A stretch of DNA of 58,687 bases from Planctomycetaceae bacterium (GTDB taxonomy: Bacteria > Planctomycetota > Planctomycetia > Planctomycetales > Planctomycetaceae). The stretch covers positions 1 through 58,687 of the forward strand of contig JANSXP010000048.1 of assembly GCA_024742875.1 (NCBI GenBank), read 5' to 3'. Made by a program: the position numbers and the translations under genes. Of this stretch, positions 17,895-26,735 are shown piece by piece (position 1 is the stretch's first letter; each line of letters begins with the position of its first letter). The notes beneath the pieces are model-generated. The model searched no databases, was not told where the DNA came from, and worked only from the letters and a program-made list of their open reading frames with translations.

Positions 17895-19943
17895 CTACAA
17901 CCCAGCCTGCTGATTGCGGGCCAGTATGTTGAGAAAATCGACCGTCGTGCGAACGACTTCCGTGTGGTAGAAGTCGCGAGCAAACAGGTCGTCACCGCTG
18001 GAACTTTCCACTCCTTCCAGCAGATCCTCCCACTGCTGCCGTTCGGTTTGTCGGGTTTGAAGATTCAAACTGACGTGCCGCTGCTGCTCGCGGTTTGCCA
18101 CAAACTGCATGCGCGCCTGGGTGCGTTGAAAATCGGCGTCCTGCTCCACTCGCGCCGCACTTTTCTGCTGCACAGTTTTGATGGCGGCCGCGGTCACCAG
18201 ATTCTGAAACGGCAGAAACGACAGTTGCCTGGTGGACGTGTTGGCAATGGGATGCTCCAAAGAGCCTTCCCCAAACAGATCGACGTCCGTATCTGACGGC
18301 AGCACAACGTCCGCCGGCACGCCCGTTACCTGACTGCTGCCACCACTCACACCGTGCCACGCCCCGATGGTCAGTTTGATGGCCCCCTGATCGGGTCCCC
18401 GCATACCCGTGCGAATGTCAATGATGTTCTGCACGCTGCCTTTGCCATGCGTTTTGGAATCGCCCACCACAATTCCGCGACGATAGTCCTTCACCGCGGC
18501 GGCAAAAATCTCCGAAGCCGAAGCCGTATGCCGATTGATCAGCACCACCAAAGGGCCCTGCCACGCCAGCTCGGTGTCTTCGTCGTTGAGCACTTCCGGA
18601 GACATATCGCGGGCCGTCATCTGAACCACCGGCCCAGACGGAATGAACAGGCCCGTTACTTCCACCGCTTCGGCCAGAGCGCCACCCGTGTTGTTGCGGA
18701 TGTCAACCACCACCGCGTCCACCTTTTGCTGGCGAAAGTCCGACAAAATGCGACGCGTGTCACGCGCGGCACTGCGAAACGTGGTGCTGGAGGCCACGCT
18801 GCGAAAATCGCGATAGAACGAGGGGATCGTCAGCACGCCAATCTTCTGTGACGGCCCGTCGATCCACTTCGCCGAGTCAATCACCTGCCCGCTGACCTGC
18901 TGGTCCTGCAGTTCCACCTGCTGCCGTTTGAGGGTCAGCACGATGACACCGTCTGCCGCTGCGCGCTTCACATGCAGTCGCACAAATGTGTCTTCCGCAC
19001 CACGAATCTGCTCCACCACCGAAGCGAGTTTCAGGCCCACGATATCAGTCACCGGTCCGCTCTTTCCCTGACCGACCGCCACAATGGTGTCTTCCGGTCG
19101 CAGCCCTCCGTCGGCCGCCGCCGCTCCACCGGGCACAATTTCGGCCACCACGGTGTTGCCGCTGTCATGCCTGAGTCGCGCCCCGATGCCTACCAGCTTC
19201 AGCGACATGTCCATCTGAAACTCGTCTTCTGACCGCGGCGAAAAGTATCGCGAGTGCGGATCCAGACACCTCATCATCGTGGACAGATACAATTCCAGCA
19301 ATTCACTGCCGTCTGTCTGTGCAATCAGATTCCACGTTGTCTGGTAACGCAGCCTGAGCGTCGCCCGAGCCTGGTCGGCTGACTGCCCGTCCAGCACCAG
19401 GCCCAGCAACTGTCGCTTGATCGTCTGCCGCCAGTACTCCTGCAGATCGGCCGGCGTATCGGCCCACGCCCGATCACCGCCATCTTTCAAAGTGGATTCT
19501 TCCTGTGTGAAGTCATGCTCAGCATCAATCAGTTCGTTGACCATCGATTGCGCCGCCTGGCAGCGTGACAAAAACCGCTCAAACACCAGTTGCGGAAAAT
19601 CGAGCTGTCCCGCTTTGATTTGATCATCCAGCTGTGTGCGGTAACGGGAAAATTCTTCCACATCGCTTTTGGTCAGATACAGATGCGACGGGTCCCAGGC
19701 GTTCAAAAAATCGTCAAACAGTTCCAGTGACACCGCGTCGTCGATGGGCTGTTTCTCAAAATGACGGGCGGCAATCAGCCGGGCCACCCGCTGTGTCGTC
19801 GCTCCGTCGACATCCGTCAGTTTGACATCGTCCTGATCGTCCACCGCCAGCAGCGGCACACTCAGCATACTCACCATGCCCAGCAGTACTCCTGCAGGCC
19901 ACAACAGCGGGCGGTCGTTGTGATAGAACATTTGCCGCATCAT
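17895..19943 (-). CDS. Carboxy-terminal processing peptidase (S41A, Prc/Tsp-type)
   Basis: A 682-residue exported serine protease with the layout of E. coli Prc (Tsp). A signal/anchor segment lies at about residues 13-33. An N-terminal helical domain contains the Prc-typical AWDPSHLYLTKSDVEEF, and a central PDZ domain contains GIGARLRHDSGNTVVAEIVPGGAAA. The S41 catalytic domain follows. The catalytic pair is visible as ASASEIFAAA (Ser near 475) and THGKGSVQ (Lys near 501), with spacing close to that of Prc. The family trims C-termini of periplasmic proteins, including peptidoglycan-related ones. The start has GGGAG immediately upstream of two adjacent ATGs (19943 and 19940). No cognate lipoprotein adaptor gene (NlpI type) is nearby. 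Confidence 0.9.
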   Translation of the reverse strand: MMRQMFYHNDRPLLWPAGVLLGMVSMLSVPLLAVDDQDDVKLTDVDGATTQRVARLIAARHFEKQPIDDAVSLELFDDFLNAWDPSHLYLTKSDVEEFSRYRTQLDDQIKAGQLDFPQLVFERFLSRCQAAQSMVNELIDAEHDFTQEESTLKDGGDRAWADTPADLQEYWRQTIKRQLLGLVLDGQSADQARATLRLRYQTTWNLIAQTDGSELLELYLSTMMRCLDPHSRYFSPRSEDEFQMDMSLKLVGIGARLRHDSGNTVVAEIVPGGAAAADGGLRPEDTIVAVGQGKSGPVTDIVGLKLASVVEQIRGAEDTFVRLHVKRAAADGVIVLTLKRQQVELQDQQVSGQVIDSAKWIDGPSQKIGVLTIPSFYRDFRSVASSTTFRSAARDTRRILSDFRQQKVDAVVVDIRNNTGGALAEAVEVTGLFIPSGPVVQMTARDMSPEVLNDEDTELAWQGPLVVLINRHTASASEIFAAAVKDYRRGIVVGDSKTHGKGSVQNIIDIRTGMRGPDQGAIKLTIGAWHGVSGGSSQVTGVPADVVLPSDTDVDLFGEGSLEHPIANTSTRQLSFLPFQNLVTAAAIKTVQQKSAARVEQDADFQRTQARMQFVANREQQRHVSLNLQTRQTERQQWEDLLEGVESSSGDDLFARDFYHTEVVRTTVDFLNILARNQQAGL

Positions 19944-20140
19944 GATCTCCCGAATCCCAGTTCCAAAAAACGATGGTCCCCGAGGCTCGCCGTTGTTCGG
20001 CGGACATCAGGCCATCACAGGCGCGCAGTTTGGGCGCAGCGAGTGGCCCAAATTGGTGCGCAGAGTTCTTGAGCAGTTTGGGTGCGCACACTCTGAGCGC
20101 ACCGTGTCTGAAGTCATGGCATCCGCCACGAGCACGTGGT

Positions 20141-20704
20141 CTACTCGCGCGTCATTTCCCGCAGCAGCCAGGCTCTGGCGAACGTCCAGTGGCGTTCCAC
20201 TGTTCGCTGCGAAAGCTCCAGAGCTTCCGCCACTTCTGCGTTTGACAGCCCGCAGAAGTATTTGAGTTTGACCACACTGGCTTTCAGCGGGTCGGCTTCT
20301 TCAAATCGTGTGAGTGCATCATTCAGAGCAATCAAGGCGTCCGACTGATCCGACTCCACCTCGGGCAGATCCGTCAGCGGCTGCCGACGATAGCTGCCCC
20401 CGCGTTTCTGCCGTTTCTTGCGGCGCGCGTGATCAATCAGAATCCTTCGCATGGATTCCGCCGCTGCACCCAGAAAGTGCGAACGGTTTTTCCATTCTGT
20501 CCGCCCCGGACCCACCAGACGTGGATACGCCTCGTTGATCAGTGCGGTGGGTTGCAGAGTGTGTCCATCCGCCTCCATCGACATCCGCGAGGTCGCGATG
20601 CGATACAGCTGATCGTAGACCGCCAGAAACAGCGCTTCCTGAGCCGCTTTGTCGTCGTCAGAAACGGCGTTCAGCAGCAATGTAATGTCCGGCGTGTCGC
20701 CCAC
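20141..20704 (-). CDS. ECF-family RNA polymerase sigma factor (TIGR02999-type)
   Basis: About 187 residues with both sigma regions. Region 2 contains LYRIATSRM and HTLQPTALINEAYPRLVG, the latter nearly diagnostic of the planctomycete-rich TIGR02999 group (E. coli-style ECF sigmas lack it). Region 4 is a helix-turn-helix, LKYFCGLSNAEVAEALELSQRTVERHW. It would redirect RNA polymerase to an unknown regulon. The frame is open from a GTG at 20734. I prefer the GTG at 20704 because it is preceded by GGGGAG and begins with GDTPDITLLL, the usual start of this group. It is divergent from a Ser/Thr kinase, a pairing that is frequent in planctomycetes, where phosphorylation replaces an anti-sigma factor. 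Confidence 0.9.
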   Translation of the reverse strand: MGDTPDITLLLNAVSDDDKAAQEALFLAVYDQLYRIATSRMSMEADGHTLQPTALINEAYPRLVGPGRTEWKNRSHFLGAAAESMRRILIDHARRKKRQKRGGSYRRQPLTDLPEVESDQSDALIALNDALTRFEEADPLKASVVKLKYFCGLSNAEVAEALELSQRTVERHWTFARAWLLREMTRE

Positions 20705-21017
20705 TCCACTCCCCGTCTTAATCTGACACAGCACGGCCGTAGTATGCCGCGTGGGCCACTCGAAGCAACACTGTCACTGTCGCCTCAATCCACATAGCGT
20801 CAACTGTGGGGATCTCCGCCAGCATTTGCGGCAGCGTGTCCAGGAATCCCTCCAAACGGCCCCAGCTTCCGGCTGCCAGCGACGTGAATTCGCCTCAGAT
20901 CCCGTGACGTTTACGGGATCCGAACGAAAACCGTGCAAAACACGAGGACGCCGCGATTCTGTGAAAGACAGGTCTACTAAAGGCGAACTGCCGAAGTTAA
21001 GATAGGACAGCGAGATA
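20705..21017. other. Divergent regulatory region of the sigma factor and kinase genes
   Basis: A region of about 300 bases with no gene. It contains a perfect 8-bp inverted repeat, GATCCCGT at 20898-20905 and ACGGGATC at 20913-20920, separated by 7 nt. This could be an operator or a hairpin between the two divergent genes. No confident -35/-10 pair was identified. Confidence 0.5.
20898..20920. promoter_or_regulatory. Inverted repeat between ECF sigma and kinase genes
   Basis: GATCCCGT, a 7-nt spacer (GACGTTT), then ACGGGATC. The arms match perfectly over 8 bp. Its location between divergent regulatory genes suggests a protein-binding site, but a transcript hairpin is equally possible. Confidence 0.4.
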
Positions 21018-22781
21018 ATGAGGCGGAACCCGTCTCTCGGCAGAGAGCACGATTGCAATCGGAACCGGAACATGGCTGGCGACGTGACTGAAAACAGGAC
21101 TGGCAGCATCATGGGGAATACTGGCGTGACATCGCGAAACACGGCCCTGCCACTCACCGGTGACGAACGCACCGAAGAACTGTTTCACGCCGCCCTGGCA
21201 CAGACCTCCGACGTCACCGCTTTTCTCAAACAGCAGTGTGGCGATGACCGGCAGTTATTTGCGTCGGTGTATTCTCTGCTTCAGGCCGCCGGCGGCCACA
21301 ACCGCATCCTCGACCAGCCCCTCTCTCTCGGCAGTTCCATCCGTCGTCAGATCGACAGATCGGATCGCCCCGAACTGCAACTGACCAGTGGCGACGTCCT
21401 CCACAACTATCAGCTGATGAACCGACTTGGCAAAGGCGGCATGGGAACCGTCTTCCTGGCTCAGGAACTGTCCCCCATTCAGCGCGAAGTCGCCATCAAG
21501 TTCACCAACCATCAGGTGGATGATGACTCCACCAAACACCGAATCGCCAACGAACGGCAGACCCTCGCTGCCCTCAACCACCCCCGTATTCCCACCATCT
21601 TCAACGCCGGTGTGACACCTGACGGGCACACCTATCTGGTCCTCGAATACATTGCCGGCACGCCCATCGTTCGCTACTGCCGTCAGCACAGCACCTCGCT
21701 CAGCCAGCGACTCGACCTGTTCGCCCGACTGTGCGACACCGTCGCCCACGTCCATCAGCAGGGCATCATCCATCGCGACCTGAAGTCGGCCAACGTCCTG
21801 GTCAACACGCAGGGCGCCACTGCCGAACCATTCCTGGTGGATTTTGGCATCGCCAAACACATGACGGCCGATCAGCCACTCACGCTGACAGCCGAGCTTG
21901 CCTCAACGGGAACTCAGCACGGTGATCTGCTGGGCACGCCCGGCTGCATGGCTCCCGAGCAATACCTGCCCGGCCTGCCCGCCGCGGACCACCGCGCAGA
22001 TATCTATTCCCTCGGCCTGCTGCTCTATCGTCTCCTTGCCGATCAGTCCCCGTTCCCCACGTCCAGCATCAACCGCGACGATCAACTGGCCACACTTCGC
22101 ACGCCCGCTTCGCCCACCACGCGGAACACATCGTCGCTGACCTGGCCCGCCCGTCTGGACGATGTCGCCCTGCGGTGCATTCAACTGCAGCCGGAAGATC
22201 GCTACGCCACCGTCAGCGACCTCAAACACGACATCGAATGCATTCGCTCGTCCATTGCCACTGGCCAGCCACAGCGCAGGACGATGACATCACGCGTGAC
22301 ACCTGCCGTGACCTCACCGCGTGCGAACGACACATCACAGGTCAACCCCGCATCGCGTACGACGCGATTGTCTCTCGCTGGCTCCGTGCGACGCTCCAGT
22401 CTCACGCTGATCCTGTCCGCATTTATCGTCGGCCTGTTTTCTCCTGCCCTCAACAGCCTGCAGTCAGTGACACAGACACCTGGGGCAGGCAGTACCACGT
22501 CCTCGGTCGCCCCCGCATCCATGGTCGTTTCGCTGCCACCGTCATCTGCAGATCCCCAGGCCCCGCTGCAAACCGTCCAGGTGGACGGCAAAACCTTCGG
22601 CCAGATTGCCGCGATCCTTGACGAGCAGGGGCTGCTGCCCAGCATTCCCGCTCGCCTGGTCGTCACGGCCGAAGATGATGACGTGGGTCTGACCATCGCC
22701 CACCACCAGCAGTCGGAAAACCTGCCTGTCACTGCCAACACCCGCTCCTCCGCCACTCCCGGCGAAAAACAGTCCGGCTAA
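21018..22781 (+). CDS. Membrane-anchored Ser/Thr protein kinase (Hanks-type)
   Basis: A 587-residue kinase. After an N-terminal region of about 125 residues with no known domain comes the protein kinase fold. The glycine loop is GKGGMG at 138-143, the ATP-anchoring Lys is in EVAIKF (about 161), the catalytic loop is IIHRDLKSANVLV, the Mg-binding motif is DFGIAK and an APE-like motif reads MAPEQYLPG. All key catalytic residues are present, so it should be active. A single hydrophobic segment near residues 460-480 (LTLILSAFIVGLFSPAL) anchors it, leaving a C-terminal tail of about 105 residues outside with no recognisable sensor domain. It is divergent from the TIGR02999 sigma gene. The start is uncertain; in-frame ATGs also occur at 21072 and 21111. 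AGGA lies upstream of 21018. Confidence 0.88.
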   Translation: MRRNPSLGREHDCNRNRNMAGDVTENRTGSIMGNTGVTSRNTALPLTGDERTEELFHAALAQTSDVTAFLKQQCGDDRQLFASVYSLLQAAGGHNRILDQPLSLGSSIRRQIDRSDRPELQLTSGDVLHNYQLMNRLGKGGMGTVFLAQELSPIQREVAIKFTNHQVDDDSTKHRIANERQTLAALNHPRIPTIFNAGVTPDGHTYLVLEYIAGTPIVRYCRQHSTSLSQRLDLFARLCDTVAHVHQQGIIHRDLKSANVLVNTQGATAEPFLVDFGIAKHMTADQPLTLTAELASTGTQHGDLLGTPGCMAPEQYLPGLPAADHRADIYSLGLLLYRLLADQSPFPTSSINRDDQLATLRTPASPTTRNTSSLTWPARLDDVALRCIQLQPEDRYATVSDLKHDIECIRSSIATGQPQRRTMTSRVTPAVTSPRANDTSQVNPASRTTRLSLAGSVRRSSLTLILSAFIVGLFSPALNSLQSVTQTPGAGSTTSSVAPASMVVSLPPSSADPQAPLQTVQVDGKTFGQIAAILDEQGLLPSIPARLVVTAEDDDVGLTIAHHQQSENLPVTANTRSSATPGEKQSG

Positions 22782-23183
22782 GCGGCCATCGACAGTGCGT
22801 TCGCTCGTCCATCCTGTCGGTGGAACTGTCGCGCAGCGAAAGCTGATCGCCCGGCGGCACACGCCGTGACGAATTCCCGCAGCGATTCAGCTCGGGCGGT
22901 CAATACACGCGACAGCCCAGCTCCCCGCTTGCCTGCAAAGCATGCGCTAAGCATCCGCCATGCGCACCCGCCATGCACACCCTCGATCCCCGTTGCCCTT
23001 TGGCTACACGCGATGCGCCGTCGCATCACCCCCGCACACAAAACGTCCACGTCCGCCCCCAGGGGACAGGTTCCGACTTCTCAGGTTGCATCTCGGCGTT
23101 TCGCAGGAAACAATAAGGCGTTCGGGGCGTCTCCCTTCTGCTCCGGCGGCAACTCTGCAACACAACCAGATTCAGGAGCCACC
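22782..23183. other. Gene-free region upstream of the DUF1549 gene
   Basis: About 400 bases. An open frame continuous with the DUF1549 gene starts at 22866, but that part encodes a basic, low-complexity sequence before the signal peptide and is probably not translated. The strong AGGAG at 23174-23178 marks the real start. No repeat or terminator was recognised after the kinase gene. Confidence 0.45.
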
Positions 23184-25112
23184 ATGCGCCGAGTCATTGC
23201 GTTCCTTCTTATGGGGATCTTGGGGATTCCGTTCGCTGACGTTCACGCCCAGCGTCGACCAAGCAGCGGCAACAAAAAGCCGCCGGCCAGCAAAATCCCC
23301 AAAGGCAATGGTTCCGTCGACTGGGGCCCCGTCACCAAAGTGGATGCCGCCTCCCTGCAGCACGTCCGCGATGTCGCCAAAGACATCGATCGCTTCATCG
23401 CCTCCGACCTGATTCGCAATCAGCAGCAGCCCAATCCGCGTCTGAGTGACGAACTGTTTGTGCGTCGCGTGTATCTGGAAATCGGCGGCCGCATTCCGCG
23501 TCTGGCCGAAATCGGAGAATTCGTCACCAGCAAAGATACCCGCAAACGTGAGAAGCTGATCGACAAACTCCTGTCCTCGCACGACTACGTCAGCCACACC
23601 TACAACTACTGGGCCGACATCCTGCGACTGCAGGACCACCCCATCAACAACAACCAGATCGCCCAGCCCTACCACGAATGGATCAAAGACAGCATCCGCA
23701 CCAACATGCCCTACGACGAATGGGTGCACACCATGCTGACCGCCGAAGGCCGCATCTGGGAGAACCCCGCCGTCGGTTTCGCCATGCGGGATTCCAACAT
23801 GGAACTCGATGCCGTCGACAACATGGTGCAGGTGTTCCTGGGAACCCAGATCGGCTGCGCTCAGTGCCACGACCATCCGTTCGACAAATGGACACAGAAA
23901 GAATACTACGAGATGGCCGCCTACTGGTACGGCACTCGAACGCGTGTCTTTGGCGGCGACAAAAAACGATTCCCCAAAGGCAACCCCCTCACGCGTCTGC
24001 GCAACGAACTGAAAAAAATGGACCCCGAAGCCAACACGGGCGGTCAGTTCTCACGCATGATCAATGCCAACATGTTTGCCTCCTGGGAACAGAAGCGGAC
24101 CCTCAAGCTGCCTCACGACTACCAGTACGACAACGGCAAGCCGCATCAGCCAGTCAGCATGAAGCCCATCTTCGGTAAAGCCGAGACCGTCAAAAACGCA
24201 AAGTCGGCCCGCGGTGTTCTGGCCAACTGGATGACCAGCGCCGACAACGAACGCTTCGCCACCAATATCGCCAACCGCATGTGGCACAAAGCCTTCGGCA
24301 TGGGACTCATCGAACCCGTCAACGACATCCGCGATGACAGCGTGCCCGCCAATCCCAAAGTGCTCGAGATTCTCACCGAAGAACTGCTCAGCAACGGCTT
24401 TGACGTCCGCGAAGTGCAGCGCATCATCTACAACACCCGCACCTGGCAAAGTGAAGCCACCCCCTTCGACCCGGATCCCACCGTCGTCTATCGCTTTCAG
24501 GGCCCCCTGCTGCGACGCATGACGGCCGAACAGATCTGGGACTCACTGCTCACACTGGCCGTCTACGATCACCAGTCATTCACCCGTCCCTCCATGGATG
24601 GGCTGGCCGCCGTCATCAACCTCGACCTCAACAGCGCTTCCGCCACCGACGTCAACCGCGCCATGGATGACTTCAACAAAAAGTTCAGTCCCGGCGCCCA
24701 GCGAAAAATCACTCGCGATCGCAACTACTATCAGGGACTCACCCTCGCCCGCGCATCCGAACTGCCCTCACCTCTGCCGCCGGAACACTTCCTGCGACAG
24801 TTCGGCCAAAGCGACCGCGAACTGATCGAAACCTCCGGTCGCAGCGGCAGCGTCAGCCAGGTTCTGACCATGTTCAACGGCAAGATCACGCACATGATGC
24901 TCGAACGCGGCAGTCTCATCTACGACACCGTGCTCAGCGCTCCCACCATGCGTGATCGCGTCAACGCCATCTTCTACAGCATCCTGTCCCGACCGCCGCG
25001 CTCCAGCGAACGCGGCGTCGCCGACAAGGAAATCAAAGCCGCCGGCAACGCCGGCTACGGCAACGTCATCTGGGCGCTCATCAACACGAAGGAATTTCTG
25101 TTCATTCAGTAA
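23184..25112 (+). CDS. DUF1549 and DUF1553 domain-containing protein (planctomycete cytochrome-associated)
   Basis: A 642-residue exported protein. The start at 23184 has an AGGAG seven nt upstream and opens with a Sec signal (RRVIAFLLMGILGIPFADVHA). DUF1549 covers about residues 65-270, with RLSDELFVRRVYLEIGGRIP and the CxxCH motif CAQCHDHPFDKWTQ (Cys225, Cys228, His229). DUF1553 occupies the C-terminal half, with NRMWHKAFGMGLIEPVND and ending YGNVIWALINTKEFLFIQ. CAQCHDHPFD is universal in this family and may ligate haem or another metal. These proteins nearly always sit directly upstream of a DUF1501 gene, as here (68 nt). They are massively expanded in planctomycetes and are thought to act in periplasmic breakdown of complex substrates, but no reaction is proven. 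Confidence 0.9.
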   Translation: MRRVIAFLLMGILGIPFADVHAQRRPSSGNKKPPASKIPKGNGSVDWGPVTKVDAASLQHVRDVAKDIDRFIASDLIRNQQQPNPRLSDELFVRRVYLEIGGRIPRLAEIGEFVTSKDTRKREKLIDKLLSSHDYVSHTYNYWADILRLQDHPINNNQIAQPYHEWIKDSIRTNMPYDEWVHTMLTAEGRIWENPAVGFAMRDSNMELDAVDNMVQVFLGTQIGCAQCHDHPFDKWTQKEYYEMAAYWYGTRTRVFGGDKKRFPKGNPLTRLRNELKKMDPEANTGGQFSRMINANMFASWEQKRTLKLPHDYQYDNGKPHQPVSMKPIFGKAETVKNAKSARGVLANWMTSADNERFATNIANRMWHKAFGMGLIEPVNDIRDDSVPANPKVLEILTEELLSNGFDVREVQRIIYNTRTWQSEATPFDPDPTVVYRFQGPLLRRMTAEQIWDSLLTLAVYDHQSFTRPSMDGLAAVINLDLNSASATDVNRAMDDFNKKFSPGAQRKITRDRNYYQGLTLARASELPSPLPPEHFLRQFGQSDRELIETSGRSGSVSQVLTMFNGKITHMMLERGSLIYDTVLSAPTMRDRVNAIFYSILSRPPRSSERGVADKEIKAAGNAGYGNVIWALINTKEFLFIQ

Positions 25113-25180
25113 CCCTTCGCCAACTCACCGCCCTTTTGCCTGACTCGTCGCCTTTCGAACACACTCACAGGACTTCTCCC

Positions 25181-26476
25181 ATGAAAAACGCCATTCAAAA
25201 GCTGGATCGCACATCCCGTCGCCGCTTCATCGAAGACATGGCCAAAGCGGCCTTCGGCGTCAGCATTCTGCCAGTCTCCGAAAGCCTCTTCGGCTCAGCC
25301 GCTCAGGCCGCCAGCCCGCTGGCCGCCATCAACAAAGCCGAACACGTCATCTACCTCATGATGAACGGCGCTATGAGCCACATCGATTCCTTTGACCCCA
25401 AACCAGGCAAAGAATCGGGCGGAGAAACCAAAGCCATCCAGACGTCCGTCCCGGGTGTCAAAATCGGCGAACACATGCCCGAACTGGCCAGTCGCATGAA
25501 CCAACTGGCCGTCATTCGCTCCATGACAACCGAAACCGGCGCCCACGAGCAGGGCCGCTACCTCATGCGGACCAGCTACAAACAAATCGGCACCATTCGC
25601 CATCCCTTCCTGGGTTCCTGGCTCACCCACTTCGAAGGAAAAAAGAACAAGGACCTGCCCGGCAGCGTCGTCATTGGCGGCGGCAATCGACATCCCGGCC
25701 AGGGCTACCTCTCCCCCGCCGTGGCCCCGGCACCAGTCGGCAATCCGGCTTCCGGACTGCAAAACACCAAACCACCCAAATACCTGGACGAAAAGAACTT
25801 CGAAAAACGGCGTCGTCTCATCGGCCAGTTCGAGTCCAACTTCAAAAGCAAATACCAGAACTCGGACGTCAAAGCCTACTCTGAGTACTACTCCGAAGCC
25901 GTGCGTCTGCTCAAAAGCCCCGACCTGGGCGCCTTCGACATCAAACAGGAAGACGACGCCACCAAAGAAAAGTACGGTGCCAACCGCATCGGACAGGGCT
26001 GCCTGCTGGCCCGTCGCCTCGTCGAAAAAGGCGTTCGCTTTGTCGAAGTCGAGCACGGCGGCTGGGACAACCACAACAACATCTACGAATCATTCCCCGA
26101 AAAAGCGGGGCAGCTCGATGCCGCCATCGCCGCTCTCATGGACGATCTCAAACAGCGGGGGCTGCTGTCCAAAACTCTCATCGTCCTCAGCACCGAATTT
26201 GGCCGTACGCCCAAAATCAACCAGAACGCAGGCCGCGACCATCACCCCGGCGCCTTCAGTGCCATGCTCGCCGGAGCCGGCATCAAAGGCGGACAGGTCA
26301 TCGGCGAGACCGACGAGATCGGCAAGTCCGTCGAAGACGGTCACTGCTATCCCTACGACCTGAACGCCACCATCGCCTACGCCTGCGGCCTCCCCTGGGA
26401 AGAAGAATTCCAGGCCTCCAACGGTCGCCCCTTCAAAATCGCCCACGACGGCAACCCCCTCACCGAACTCTTTTGA
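25181..26476 (+). CDS. DUF1501 domain-containing protein (Tat-exported, sulfatase-like fold)
   Basis: A 431-residue protein starting at ATG 25181 behind AGGA. The N-terminus is a twin-arginine signal (TSRRRFIEDMAKAAFGVSI), so it is exported folded. DUF1501 signatures follow: HVIYLMMNGAMSHIDSFDPKP, RSMTTETGAHEQGRYLMRTS, RFVEVEHGGWDNHNN, LIVLSTEFGRTPKIN and GRDHHPGAFSAMLAGAG. This is the His/Asp arrangement of the alkaline phosphatase/sulfatase superfamily. It is the usual partner of the DUF1549/DUF1553 gene upstream. Its TGA (26474-26476) overlaps the first two bases of an inverted-repeat element, so the 3' end abuts repeat DNA directly. Confidence 0.9.
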   Translation: MKNAIQKLDRTSRRRFIEDMAKAAFGVSILPVSESLFGSAAQAASPLAAINKAEHVIYLMMNGAMSHIDSFDPKPGKESGGETKAIQTSVPGVKIGEHMPELASRMNQLAVIRSMTTETGAHEQGRYLMRTSYKQIGTIRHPFLGSWLTHFEGKKNKDLPGSVVIGGGNRHPGQGYLSPAVAPAPVGNPASGLQNTKPPKYLDEKNFEKRRRLIGQFESNFKSKYQNSDVKAYSEYYSEAVRLLKSPDLGAFDIKQEDDATKEKYGANRIGQGCLLARRLVEKGVRFVEVEHGGWDNHNNIYESFPEKAGQLDAAIAALMDDLKQRGLLSKTLIVLSTEFGRTPKINQNAGRDHHPGAFSAMLAGAGIKGGQVIGETDEIGKSVEDGHCYPYDLNATIAYACGLPWEEEFQASNGRPFKIAHDGNPLTELF

Positions 26477-26733
26477 GAAGCCATCCAAAGACCTGAATGT
26501 GCCTCGTTGAGTCGATATCGCTGAGATGCAAGAAAGAATGACGAGGCGACAAATGTCGTCGAGGAATGATGACGCCGCAGATCGGCCATATCGACTCAAC
26601 CCGCAGGGCGTGCCAGGGTTCCGCCATTCTCGGCGTCCTTCGTCGTCGGCGACGTTTGTCGCCTCCTTCTCCCTCCTTGACAATGACCAAACCCCAACAC
26701 GCGAGGCTCATTCAGGTCTTAGGACGGCTTCTC
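26475..26733. repeat. Imperfect inverted repeat at the 3' end of the DUF1501 gene
   Basis: Arms at 26475-26577 and 26631-26733 are symmetric about 26604 with no net gap. The outer 32 bp match at about 29 positions (GAGAAGCC, then GACCTGAATG and GCCTCG). The inner 35 bp match at about 28 positions (GAGGCGACAAA, GTCG, GACGCCG). The middle of each arm is poorly matched. The loop carries ATATCGACTCAAC, which can instead pair with GTTGAGTCGATAT at 26507-26519. The left end coincides with the stop codon. No target duplication is visible. It is MITE-like in form. Confidence 0.75.
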
Positions 26734-26735
26734 GA

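Noticed and set aside
25295-26074. A minus-strand open frame of 259 codons opposite the DUF1501 gene
   Set aside because: Antisense to a strongly conserved family; the product is Phe/Gly/Val-rich with no start signal or domain.
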